Below are positions 46,913 to 58,260 of a stretch of DNA of 64,000 nucleotides, piece by piece. A program made the position numbers and the translations under genes. The stretch comes from Primula veris (lineage: Eukaryota > Streptophyta > Magnoliopsida > Ericales > Primulaceae), in assembly GCA_963682055.1 (NCBI GenBank), contig OY821747.1, forward strand, positions 29,014,126-29,078,125. The letters are read 5' to 3'. The notes beneath the pieces are model-generated. The model did not search any database, was not told the DNA's origin, and saw only the letters and a list, made by a program, of their open reading frames with translations. Within the stretch, counting starts at the first letter, position 1. Every line of letters begins with the position of its first letter.

Positions 46913-47423
46913 TGCAGAAAACTATAGACACAAAAACATAAAATTCCTCAATGCTTATGTATTCTATTCATGGAACATGTCACACAACATCATTCTAATC
47001 CATAACATTTATACGAACAACATCGATTCGCATATAATATTCATTAACACGCAAGTTAATAATATGAAAGCGCACTACGTAAAATCCTCAACTACACAAT
47101 TCTCGCACTCTAATATTTTGCTACTAATAGACATGCACACTTATACCTCATACACATCATATAAATCTATGCACGGATACAAACAGCACAAAAGTACGAG
47201 GGATAACCCATCACGATACGTTATCCTAAAGCACCTGAGCGTCCTCGCATACTCTACAATTCCACATCGCTAAGGTATTCCTTCACACATACCGACGAGA
47301 GGTCTACCCACTAGTTTGGCGAGCCGGGATCAACAAGCGTCCTCATTGTCCCCAACTTGCCTCACATGTGGACTTTCCTTTCATCAAAAACTACTAAATT
47401 CTAGCTACATGTCTTAAGCTAAA
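46913..47423 (-). other. Gypsy leader
   Basis: Untranslated leader between the minisatellite and the LTR. I could not identify a convincing tRNA-complementary primer binding site. Confidence 0.45.
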
Positions 47424-48027
47424 TGCAACCCCCCGTTTTAGAAAAAGTTTAAGTTTTTGGAAAAAGTTTTGTGAAAAATAATACGATGGATCTTGGTCCA
47501 ATGATTACCCATCTTCCTGTCGTCCCAAAGTATACAAGAACCTAGTTAAAACAAAGAACCTGTTGGTACGAAATTAAAATTTTTAAAAGAAAACATTTGC
47601 AAGCTAAAGGAACAATTAACGGATAAATAAAAAGTTTGCCAAACGCGGCTACAAGACAAGATTTGTAAAAGCTAAAAGTTAACAAACGAATGAATTTGCC
47701 CGTAGGCTACAACCTCAAAAAAAAGTATAAGTAAAAATGAAATAAAAGCAACCGAAAGAAGCCCCGAACCCATGTGATGCCTTGCTAGAGCTCCTAACCA
47801 AACGCCTCAACCTATAATGTACCTGAACAACAAAATTGTAACGGTGAGTCCCACGCACATAACTAGACGGGACGGCACCACAAATACCGTCACTTCATCC
47901 CTTAAATGCAAGAGCTCACAATTTCTACAACTACGATAATCGACGTATAAAAAGAAATATAATAACATTCTATAACGGGATGAATTAAATAAATTAAATA
48001 ACGTCAACACAAATCTATAACAAACAT

Positions 48028-48385
48028 GGACCTCTCATGCCACCTACCCCAGTCCGTAAGGTAGGTCATTCCCTATCCCCTCGGCCGTCTTCTGTCCCCG
48101 GAATTAGGAAGAGACAGAGACCATTGCTAACATAAAAGTAGATTTAAAGTGCGCACTTGGACCTCTCATGCCACTCGTCCCAGTCCGTAAGACGAGTCAT
48201 TCCCTATCCCCACGACCGTCTACTGTCCCCGGAATTAGGAAGAGACAGAGACCATATCTAACATAAAATAAATATAGTGCACACTAGGACCTCTCATGCC
48301 ACTCACCCCAGTCCGTAAGACGAGTCATTCCCTATCCCCACTGCCGTCTTCTGTCCCCGGAATTAGGAAGAGACAGAGACCATTG
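48028..48385. repeat. About 130-bp tandem repeat inside the gypsy LTR
   Basis: Three copies start GGACCTCTCATGCCAC at 48028, 48159 and 48287. Each has CAGTCCGTAAG, GTCATTCCCTATCCC and CCCCGGAATTAGGAAGAGAC. A shorter AATATTAAGGCCTCGGCC motif then occurs twice (about 48397 and 48456). Confidence 0.9.
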
Positions 48386-49013
48386 CTAATGTATCAATAT
48401 TAAGGCCTCGGCCGATAATATTATACTATTCATATAACACATTCTCATACATATAAATATTAAGGCCTCGGCCAATAAATAATAAACCAATCATTTATCA
48501 CATTCTCTTACGTCATTCTAACGTAATTCAACAAAACCCAAAAGCATATGTGCTAGATTCGCAACTAGCCAAACAAGTCTAATCAACATGAAAACTCATT
48601 CAAGCATTCTAGCAAACACCTTGTATGCATAAACTACAATGCATCTATATTCAACAATAAATTACCCAATTTATCAACAATTATAATAACACAATATCAA
48701 TACATAAAGACATGCAAACTCATCCATATTCTCGTTAATCCGAAATTAACACGACTAAATCCTCAATTAACAAATAAGTGAATTAAACATATAATCAACT
48801 AAACCCAATTAACAAATAAGTGAATTAAACATATAACAACTAAACCCAATTAACAATTTATAAAACTAATTAAGATAAAAGGCAAAAACCCCCAATTTAT
48901 ACTAAACGTAAAACATAATCCTAATATACACCCTCGTCTAGTCGCTATGGATAACCCCCGTTACCTTAGAGCGTAGTGGAGATGCTTCCGGTATGAACCC
49001 GCTAATGGTGGTT

Positions 49014-49041
49014 TCTCTTCTTCTTCTTCTTCTTCTTCTCA
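49014..49041. repeat. (CTT)n microsatellite in the gypsy LTR
   Basis: About nine CTT/TTC units followed by CT-rich sequence, within the presumed transcribed part of the LTR. Confidence 0.85.
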
Positions 49042-49422
49042 CTTTTCTCTCTTTTTCTCTCTCTTCTCTTGGCTGATTTTAGGTTTTAAAGAATTGAAAG
49101 TGGCTGATTTTTGGTTTAGAAAAAACTGTTTTTAGATAGTTTGTGGAAACGAACTATTTGGTCCCCAAAGTTCTAAAAGCTAACTTTTAATCAAAATTAT
49201 TGTTTTACTACTCAAAAATAACAAATCTTTAGAAACAAATCTATTGGGTCCTTTTTATTAGTAAAATTAGTAACATGTTTTTAAAATAAGGTTTTTCGGA
49301 AGAGTTTCGGTTTTTGGCTAAAAATTAGTCGAGTGACCGGTTTTTGGTAAAATTTTGAATAAAACGTTTTTGGATAATTTAAATCCTAATTAAAAACAGT
49401 TATAAAAATACGGGATGTTACA

Positions 49423-49427
49423 TTACT
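49423..49427. repeat. Gypsy target-site duplication, right (TTACT)
   Basis: Follows the element end ATGTTACA. See 43319-43323. Confidence 0.95.
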
Positions 49428-50542
49428 TGTAAGCATCGGGTTTCCGACGTTGTTGAGATCATGACCTTATTGCTAAAACACTGGACGTCTAATTCGAACA
49501 CATTATCTTATTCGTGATAAACTCTTCTCTTTCGCGCAAGAAGCTTGTTGGCCCCCAGTTAGAGGTCGGTCACTAATTTGACAATGATTCTTCAGAACCA
49601 ACAAATATTTATATACCGGGTTGAGATAATGGTATAAAGACATGTGATTGAACGTATCAGTTGTTTCATCATTTTCTTCAGACTTTTTCCTAGGTGAAGT
49701 GGATGAAACTACGCAATTTGCCATCGGTATACGTAACCTACTATATGGGAGCTTGGCACATGGATATACTTTATTTCTTATAGAATGTAATTCGTTAGTT
49801 CCAGACTTCACAACCTCATTAGGCGTAAGCAAAACCACTGCTTAACTCAAAATCCTTTAAGAGTCACCCAATGTAGATCTAACTACCAGAGGAATCTTTC
49901 GCAATAACTCCACAGACAACCCGCAAAAAAAGGGTAAGAACTAAATTCGTCTTAGCTTCTTATATACTACAATTTAGTTTCTTAACTAAACATTACAAGG
50001 GTAATTGTTTCACTGATTCACGACACAACATTGCGACTCACTTTACATTGAAAATAGCACTTTCACATTACGACAATGACATACAACCAATAAAAACACA
50101 ACGAAAAATTATAGAAATTAAATGCAACCATGACGACTTAACAAGCGTGTAAGTAAATAATTGAAAACACAAGAGTTTGGTCCAATAAGTCGTCAAAAGG
50201 ACACTAGGCCTGTAAGCCGTATTATATTTGATGAAGTAACACAGTTCAGCTATTTCTATATTGTTAAAATTCCCTGGACTTATTGAAGTTGGGGGCAACG
50301 CAAGTCTACTGAATACATTATATTGAAGGATTTTTCCTATTTCACTGCGGTTAGTTTGAAATTTGAAGAAGCTGTTTCTATTTTCCAACACCCGAAACAA
50401 AAGAAAGCCATCTTTAAGATCTCACTATAGCCTTCTCAAGCATCAGCGTACCCTGAAAGACAACCAACCATCTGGTAATTCTCCGGCTGCATCAATATAT
50501 AAAGTCGCTTATTCTTTGTCTTAACGAAGGTTTAGATCAGTC

Positions 50543-50669
50543 AAACAATTCGTCATCATATAATAAGAAAATGGCACAAACCTCCTCCTTCGAAATATTG
50601 CTAAATTCATAAAATTTTTTTGTTGTCCAAGACTTCCCCATCTGCAACCGACAGCACTTCAGAATAATC
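50543..50669 (-). pseudogene. Terminal exon, copy C
   Basis: The same exon as 36694-36825, with the two-base loss after GATGGGG that is shared with block A and one further small change (AAAAAAATTTTATG). Confidence 0.4.
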
Positions 50670-50975
50670 CTGCAGAATACAAATTTCAACAAAAAAAACC
50701 TTGTAACATAATAACAGTAAATCATTTCCGAGTCTACGCTTAAGGAGAAAAATTCAATACCCCCTAGAAATTCCAAAACATGAGAAACAATTATCCACAT
50801 AATTTAAGGTTCGGTAGATCAATTGTGTAGAGATTTTATTAGAAGTATATACTTTGTAGCAAGATCAATTTTCTAGGGATTCTTTTAAAAGTATATAGTC
50901 TAAAAGCTGTAATATAAACAATCAACAACCCTTTCAAAAAGAAAAATCAACGGTACATAGTGTAAATTCAATTAC

Positions 50976-51080
50976 CTTTTATCCGGTAAATCACTTATTC
51001 GATGTATGATTGATTTTCTGTTTGCCGTATTCGTCTTTACATTCTGCATAACCACCACTGGCAATGTTGCTTTCCATTTT
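50976..51080 (-). pseudogene. F-box-like exon, copy C
   Basis: Ends at the same AAAAG/GTAATT donor. It shares block A's four-base insertion before RISDLP. Confidence 0.35.
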
Positions 51081-51161
51081 GCAAGAGCTGAAGATTTATA
51101 TACGGTTGACAAGTTATATAATGCAACTTAATGGGCCTTTTGCCATGGGCCGAACAACTAT

Positions 51162-51338
51162 CACTATAAGAAAAAAGTTAATAGTAACAGTTTACCTTTT
51201 GAAAACTGTTGTTAAAGTGAGTGTTGCCAAATTTAGTAACAGTTTATCAAAAAAAAATGTTGCTAAATTTAGTGACACTCACTTTACCATCAGTTTAGCA
51301 ACAGACAATCTGATGGTAAGCTGACATTTTTTGTAGTG
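51162..51338. mobile_element. CACTA-type MITE, block C
   Basis: CACTATAAGAAAAAAG at the left, CATTTTTTGTAGTG at the right, TAT on both sides (51159-51161 and 51339-51341). It is at the same site as in block B, so the insertion predates the duplication. Confidence 0.85.
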
Positions 51339-51994
51339 TATAGCCGGAGATATGTACTATTAAATATTTCGTCAGCATAACACAATTGTGATAGTTACTC
51401 CGTAAACCTATAAATACGTTTTATGAAGTTAAGTGAATTGGATTTGGCACTTATAATCCGCATTATTATTCCAAAAATGGCTAACAAAATCAAATTTTCC
51501 AATAAGCAATTAAATATACACGTATAGCCTTTCTATAAAAAAAATACCATATCAAAGAAGGTTGTTAATAGGTTATATTTGAAAACAAGAATACATAAAT
51601 TGAATCAAATTTATCCAGTTAGTTAATCATTCTTTGTAGCCATATCCTTTGTTTATGTCCACATTGGTAGTCTTTATTAGGTCAATTATGCAAGAAGTAG
51701 ATGCAAGCTTCAAGAACAAAACTTAATAACCTTTTCAAAAAAAATTAATTTAGATTATCTATATTTTGATTATTGTAGGGAACAGCTTAAAGAAGAGAAA
51801 TTTTAAAATTACTTCTACAAATGGGAAAAGGACGGGGATTTATTTTGGGTGCTAAAACGAAGAGTATCAGATAACCACTTTACCAACTACAAAAGCAACA
51901 GCAAACATAATAATATTGATTTTTTTCAAAAAGACAAGTTAAGCCTTTAATATACAAGATAGCATATTAAATGACATTGTAAGTAACAATATAC

Positions 51995-52170
51995 CTTGAT
52001 GTTGTTTTCTTGATAGAATCAATTTCTGAAACTTTTGATCTTCCACTTAAAACTTTGAGAGGATTTCTAACAACTTCGGGGTTGCTCGAAATAACTTGGC
52101 TTAAACCCTTAGTTCTCCGCTTCATTCTCTTCCTAGTACTTCTCAAACCACCCATATACCCATTCGGGGT
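51995..52170 (-). pseudogene. RKRMKRR exon, copy C
   Basis: Reads GGLRSTRKRMKRRTKGLSQV then NPEVVRNPLKVLSGRSKVSE and DSIKKTTSR to a CAAG/GTATAT donor, all in one frame without stops. This is the longest intact copy of the exon. The family is unknown. Confidence 0.45.
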
Positions 52171-52408
52171 AAGCAATTTTCTGGTGGAGAATTATTCTTT
52201 CGGGGGATTAGGTGTGAGAAGCATGTGGATACAGAAACTCAGCCTGATGAACCGTTTGAATATTCTCATGGCCAGGGTCATACAGTTCTTCATCGTGGTC
52301 GTCATCGACATGGTGCTAAAGCCACCACATCTGGCCACAGGATTAATTTGCTACTGTGGTGCAGAAAATATCAGTTTGAAAGGATCTCCAGTTTTGAAAT
52401 CACTGCTA
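52168..52408 (+). pseudogene. 2-oxoglutarate/Fe(II) oxygenase fragment, copy C
   Basis: HRGRHRHGAKATTSGHRINL is intact, but the SSVFRELR stretch is deleted exactly as in block A. The fragment is cut at 52408, where C jumps to the equivalent of A 15425. Confidence 0.7.
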
Positions 52409-52559
52409 AACTAAAAATCCCTTTAGAGTCAGCGAATCTAGATCTATCTATCGAGGAATCTTTTACAGCAACTCCAAGGACAACTCGCAAAAAAGGGTAA
52501 AAATAAGCTCTGTCTTAGCGTCTTATTCACTACAATCTGTTCGCAAGTTGCATTCTTAT

Positions 52560-53860
52560 AAAACAATTAATGTCTTGATTACCTAAGGAAAAATGGCAAC
52601 TGATCATATTAAGTACTTTCAAGAAGAATATACACATATCTTTAGTAAAAGACTATTCTCCATTAATAACAAAGTTGGATAAATTTGAGAAGTCATGAAA
52701 AGCAAATGCAGGAGCAAAGTAATTACTTCATTCTTTTAGTACATGATCGTAAAACAATATAATATAACCTAGAGAACACAAACTGACTCAAAGAACCGTT
52801 ACGAAAAACAACTGTAGTATAAGTGGAATATTGAATATAGAACAACCCTAGAATCTAAGATTGCACGGCAATATGCATAAAAATACATAGAGCTTTACGG
52901 TCAGTTAAATGTTATACAAACATCAAGTAAAAGAAATTAATTGAAGCATTACCTTGCAACCAGGCCATGTTATGAAATGTGATGAACAACGATCTTTCCA
53001 TTGTGTCATTACTAAAGTATCGCCGCCTTTTATTTTTCTTCGAGATACTCCAGTTATGTCGAAAATTTAAGTCATTGCCGCCTTTTTTTACTATGACAAA
53101 ACAATTATAAAGATGTTTACTTTGCTTAAAAGAGCAAACTTTGCAACTTGGTAACACGAGAATTAATAACAAATCAAAGATCTACTCATTTATAAAAATG
53201 CATTCTATCATCATTTCTTGTAGATTGATTAACTATTACTCCTTTGATCTCAATTTAATAAGGTTCGGAAACGTGCAAAATTATACGAGGAAAAGTTAAG
53301 CGTAGAAATTAGGCATCTAACTATGTAATAATATATTTAATGTATATATTCGATATTTTGATGTTTAAAAAACTACACCCGGATACTGCATGGATAAACC
53401 CTAAAGATTTCAACTTTCTTAGAACTTGTATCTCTTTGATAAAATGGGTAGTAAATTATGGATACATATTATAATAAGCAGAATCTAATAAACAAAACAA
53501 AACCCTAAGTCATTAAAGTGCATCCCACAACGAAAAAAACTACACCCGGAAACTGCATGGATAAACCCTAAAAATTTCAATTTTTTGAGAACTTGTATCT
53601 CTATGGTAAATGGAAAATAAATCATGGATACATATTAGAAAAAGAAGAATCTGATGAACAAAACAAAACCCTTGATCATTAAGTGCATCACACAAAGAAA
53701 AAACACTATACATATTTTTAGATTGAGAGAGAGTGATTCTACCAGGATATGTACTGAAAAGCTGCATTTTATTTTTACGAGGAAGTACAAATATGAGTGG
53801 TTTCGATAAGCTGCTATTTATAGAGTTTTAATAGTTTATATAAGCTAAACCCTAATTACG
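52560..53860 (-). repeat. Unit U, copy 5 (U5)
   Basis: Nearly identical to 15600-16900. The basic exon is at 52953-53085 with the CAAG/GTAATG donor and KKNKRRRYFSNDT. Confidence 0.65.
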
Positions 53861-54126
53861 GAGGCTGTTCCGTTTATATATATTGACTGAAAGTTGGGAT
53901 TTATCCATGGTCTTATGCACTAATAATAATTAAACAATTACATTAGGCCCACTAAAATACCCAAGCTAGTTATATGCATTAATATGTAAATTCATTTCTC
54001 ACCTTATTTTATTTTTTTTTCAATTGTATATCTTAAATTTTTTATTTTATTTATTTATTTTTCACGTTTCGTTTTATCGTTTTGATTCCCATATTCGGTT
54101 TACTTTGCGGAAACTCATGTGGTCCT

Positions 54127-54732
54127 GATATGGGTGGCATCGGTTCGGTATCGAACTTTTTGACTACATACCGATACCATACCAAACTAGTTTGCTTTGA
54201 GAATTTTTATACCATTACCGAACCAAACTATTCGGTTGTTTTGCTTCGTTTTTGTTTTTATAGCAAACTTTAGACTTTACAAGTGATGATAGAAAAATTG
54301 TGCGTATTGAGAAAAAAACATAATATAAAGTTTTAAAAGTAGTAGATTAAAAATATATATTTATTTATATTATTGTTACATTTCTTGTTTTTTGCATAAA
54401 ATGGTAAATACTACTAGACCTTTCTAATAAATGTTATAAAAAAAAAATTATAAGTATTCACTAGAAAAATTAATTTAAGTATATTATAACAATGTTAATA
54501 ATTAAGCGTATATAATAAGTATTTTAGTTTATTTGTCTATATAGTATATTTTAATATTTCGGTTTGAATCGGTAACATACCGAACTCACCAAACGAATAC
54601 TGAAACCGAACCGACTTTCAAAGATCGGTTCGGTTGTACCGTACCGTAATGTCGGTATATCAAATTTTTGGTACCGACTTGATTGGTTCGGCTCGAAAAG
54701 CGGTCAGTTGGTAAAAGTCAGCACCCCTAGAT
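54127..54732. mobile_element. GGTTCGGTA-type MITE, block C
   Basis: Left part GGGTGGCATCGGTTCGGTAT. The right part has GGTTCGGTTGTACCGTACCG and ends AGTCAGCACCCCTAG. The ends and internal GGTTCGG/CCGAACC blocks fit a hAT-type non-autonomous element common in plants. Internal sequence is AT-rich and non-coding. Confidence 0.5.
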
Positions 54733-55408
54733 CTTGAGTCTCCTGACAAATAAAACTTTAATAAACTGTCAAAAACTAAAAACACTAATCGCGCTTGCTA
54801 TTAAATTAAAATTCTAAAATACTATTGTTGTGTCCACTACTAGCCCACTCAAAAAATTTCTCCTCTCTATGGAAGTTGTCGGGACTTAAACCTGATGTTA
54901 AACGGCAAACAACCGTTTTTCGTTGTTATGCATATATACTCCCAAGATGATTTGAAAGGTGGAAGTTATGTTTTCTTTTTGCCTCATTATTTATGTTCAT
55001 TTGAATGATTATCACGAGCTAGCTTTCCCATTGATTTTTTTCAAAACAATATTATTAAGCGTTTTGTTTTAGAAAGCTCAAAGTTTTATGTAAATATATT
55101 CTGTAATAGGTATAAAAATAGAGTTTCGTCAAGGAATTGCTTATATGCATTGAGACGTGTTAATAGTCTTCCTTTATCATTTCTTACATGTTGGACTTGA
55201 TAATCTTAAGCGAAGAAGATGAGATCATAAATTGAACTATATAAATATTAAAATACCAACCAATATGAAACAGATCGTAAATAGAAGTTAACATATAATT
55301 AATGATGTCATGAGTTAGTAACATTCGTTTTTTTAAATCTTATTTTATTAAAGAGATATCAAGCGATTTCACATCTATCCATTTAAAAGACTCGAGCTCT
55401 GTATCCAG

Positions 55409-55994
55409 AGCCGTATTTTGGGCTAGACCCAAGAGACACGGGCCTATAGCCCCCAAAAACGTATATTTCCAAGACCCCCCGTTTGACAAAATATTAAATA
55501 TATATATTTCATTTTTTTCCCTAATCAATAGTTATCTGTTACCGAGTGGTTGGTTTTCTTACTAAATAGTGTAGTCAACCCGTGTTCGAGTATTTACTGA
55601 GACAAGATTTGTTTTTTTTATTTCATTATAGAATTTAGTAAACTAATAAACCTTTTTATTTTATTTAAGTTTCTATATGATCTCCTATATTAAAGAAAAT
55701 AGGAAATGACCTGATTTGTTTAATAGATAACAAATTTGGTTCCTATTTTCCTTTAAAAAAATCATAGTATAATTGTAGGTCGAATGCGAAATTTGTAAAA
55801 AAAAATCTTCGTATCATTGATTTTTTTTGTTAAATGTGCTCAACTTATTGCATATAATATTTTATAGCTTAATATTTTACTATTTATTAATCGTATCTTA
55901 TAAATTTTATTTAAATAACTTCTTCTTTTTTACGAAGAAAAAAATGCCCAATTTTTAAAATGGTCTAAGGCCGCAAAACTCTGTAAACGGCCCT
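55409..55994. mobile_element. hAT-like MITE or relic, block C
   Basis: Begins CAGAGCCGTATTTTGGGC and ends GTAAACGGCCCTG, so CAGRGCCGT is inverted at both ends. It has no coding sequence. The left end is lost in block A. Confidence 0.5.
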
Positions 55995-57332
55995 GCGTTT
56001 ATTTAAACTATTTTTACTGGGGTCTAGCCCACTAGTCTACTCTAGTGGGTTTAATAACATACTGTTAAATACATCTAATCGTCTCCTATGGTAATTGTTA
56101 ATTTACATCGAATCTAAATTACGTTACCCAATATCCATTTAATTATAATTTTAAATCAACAATGATAACGTTTGTATTATTTTAGATCTTTTATGCTCTA
56201 AAAATAAAAACAAATTAATAAAGTGAAAAGTGAGAAAAGACGTAGTTTCCTATATTTGCTAGACTTGAAGCAAACTAATTGTTGCCTCATTGGCTAATTA
56301 AATAAACCTTTTTTTAGAGTTTCAACTTTCACCAATTTTTTTCCTTATGTCCAAGATTGCATGTTTCAAAATTATAATGTTCTTTTAAAATTCGAACAGT
56401 TAACAATAAGTGAGGACATAAAAGTAATCATTAAAGTTATACAAAATCTAATTATAATAAATAAAATACGTAGGAACCAAAATATCAATATATAAATTCA
56501 CTTATCATTTTATTTTTTTAAATCATGCACAAATTTGAAAGAGTTTCCATACCACATTGTTGGTAGTTAGAGAAGAAGTTAAAAAATGCTTCTCTTTTAT
56601 TTTAGTATGGGGGTGGTGCAGCCACTTTCATTCTATTCCTAACTCCTCCCATGTTGGTAGTGACGTATTTACGGTACAATATCAGATTATTCAAGTCTAA
56701 CGGTAATAGATTTCGGAAATCACGGTATTCTATCTACATTCATACCATATTACGTAGATTTCCACATGAAATCAATCACAATTTAGCACAAGAACAGGTA
56801 ATTCTTCTAAAAGATTCTAGATTCAGGTTTGCGTTGCCGTTATGGGTTTATAGTTACTCCTGTATCAAAAGATATGCTAAACTCGGTGAAAATCTTTGTT
56901 GATCTTATCAGCCACCTCGCACTGTCAATTAAATAGTTGTCGACTAGTCGGGAAGGGAAACAGGAAAAGACGGTTTTTTTTACCGAAATTTATACGTGAA
57001 ATAATGATGTATGGGAAACGAAAAGCGAGAAAAAATGTGCGACTTGGTTCTTTAAAGGGAGACAAGTTCCGTGCTAGTTACTCAACCCAAACACATTTAT
57101 CAGGCTTATACCCGATAGGAATGTAGTGTTTGTTTTGAATGATTTAATTGTAAATAATGAACTACTTATATAAACCCACTGGTCTGGGATTTAAATTTTT
57201 ACAAGAAATTCCAAAAGAAAACTGAATTTAAGGTGTTGCCAGTTCTTGTAACTATTCAATCAACTAACTACCGAAAAAAGTGTTCAATCAACTGTCCTCA
57301 ACACATTTTTCAACACCAATTGTTTGTACAAG

Positions 57333-57337
57333 GGTTG
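57333..57337. repeat. Solo-LTR target-site duplication, left (GGTTG)
   Basis: GGTTG occurs here and at 57629-57633, on either side of the LTR. Confidence 0.9.
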
Positions 57338-57628
57338 TGTGACGACCCAGATTTTCCAGAAGGAATTTCTGTGGTGCGGTGTTGTGCGTCAGTCCCATAT
57401 CGCCCAGATATGAGAGTATTCGTGTGGTATATGAGCTTAAAGATCCATTTCCTATCAATAACGCCTTTTAAAGCCGTGCGGCACAATAACGAGGACGGAA
57501 TTTCATAGTTAAGCGTGCTTAGCTTGGAGTATTACCAGGATGGGTGACCCCCCTGGAAAGTTGTGCCAAAGCGGACAATATTGTTGATACGGGCGTATCG
57601 GTTCGGTCCGTAGGGCCGGGTCGTTACA
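57338..57628 (+). mobile_element. Cassandra-type solo LTR
   Basis: 291 bp, begins TGTGACGACCC and ends GGGTCGTTACA (inverted termini), flanked by GGTTG. It contains a 5S rRNA-derived segment, the hallmark of Cassandra TRIM elements. The paralogous site in block A (about 22610) is empty. No internal region or second LTR is present, so it is a solo LTR left by recombination. Confidence 0.85.
57505..57568 (+). promoter_or_regulatory. 5S rRNA-like internal promoter segment
   Basis: AGTTAAGCGTGCTT (box A-like) and CAGGATGGGTGACC (box C-like) have the order and spacing of the 3' half of plant 5S rRNA. Known Cassandra LTRs carry this RNA polymerase III promoter. The 5' half of 5S is not recognisable, so this is not a 5S gene. 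Confidence 0.8.
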
Positions 57629-57896
57629 GGTTGAAAATAACTCAGTTGTACAGTACCCAGTATGTGCTTCTTGCTAATATGTGAAACTTTAATTTTTGAA
57701 GACTTAGGCTCAAAATACAAAATTCTAACAAAAAGATATGTTTATACAAGGTTGTGACACAACTGTTTAGTTTCTTTACTAAACATTTCAAGGGAAAATG
57801 TACAATTCGATTCACTTTACATTGAAAATAGCACTTTCACAATGTTGACAATGACATACAATCAATAAAAACACAATGATAAATTATAGAAATCAA

Positions 57897-58080
57897 ACAC
57901 CGTTGGAAAAAACCTTTTGTTTTGTTTTGTTTTGAATGCAATTAAGTTGTACGAGTTTCAAAATATTTATATCCCCATATTAATGGCTTTCATGAGTTAC
58001 ATTTTTAAAAGACTTTTTCCATGACAAAGAAAAGACATGTCATCATACACACATTCACACACAAACACATGCATACATAT
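57897..58080. other. AT-rich spacer with (TTTTG)n
   Basis: A short TTTTGTTTTGTTTTG run lies at about 57919. No gene is seen. Confidence 0.4.
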
Positions 58081-58260
58081 AGAGAGAGAGTACCGCACCA
58101 CCAACGGTCCGACCGTGGCTCAGTGCCGTTTCCGCCGAGTCACATGCGATAGACGTTGTACCTTGGGAACAAAGTTCCCCATTTAGCCAGAAGCAGAGGT
58201 GGCGGGGCAAATATCGTTTAAGGGAAACTGCTTGCAGTTAACTCGTCTCGGACTTTAATC
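58081..58260. other. Unusually GC-rich island of unknown nature
   Basis: A GC-rich stretch (CCAACGGTCCGACCGTGGCTC, GCCGAGTCACATGCG, GAGGTGGCGGGGC) stands out from AT-rich DNA on both sides. It may be the leader or LTR end of the decayed copia downstream. No frame or known RNA is recognised. Confidence 0.3.

Larger units (their letters stand above)
43324..49422 (-). mobile_element. Ty3/gypsy element, internally deleted
   Basis: 6099 bp flanked by TTACT. In minus orientation: 5' LTR (starts TGTAACATCCCG), a leader with a 70-bp minisatellite, gag-pol to the end of reverse transcriptase, then a junction to the last about 95 bp of a 3' LTR (ends GGGGCGTGACA). RNase H and integrase are gone. GC content is visibly higher than in the host DNA. 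Confidence 0.9.
47424..49422 (-). mobile_element. Gypsy 5' LTR (inner edge uncertain)
   Basis: The outer end is fixed by TGTAACATCCCG and the TTACT duplication. The inner edge is placed at TGCAACCCCCCG (+ strand) because that gives a TG..CA end. However, it does not match the 3' LTR remnant's terminal bases, so it may be wrong by tens to hundreds of bases. Confidence 0.5.
42134..57896. repeat. Segmental duplication, block C
   Basis: Collinear with block A (see there) after removal of the gypsy element at 43324-49422 and the solo LTR at 57338-57628. It lacks A's 13.93-15.42 kb and keeps about 1.07 kb at 54365-55435 that A has lost. Confidence 0.85.

Noticed and set aside
46458..46931. 157-codon minus-strand frame with repeated IGRFPND/DRSFPKRS peptides
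   Set aside because: It is the 70-bp minisatellite read through; the peptide period follows the DNA array and no start context or domain is present.
57505..57568. A genuine 5S rRNA gene
   Set aside because: Only the promoter-containing 3' half is recognisable and it lies inside an LTR with inverted ends and a target duplication.
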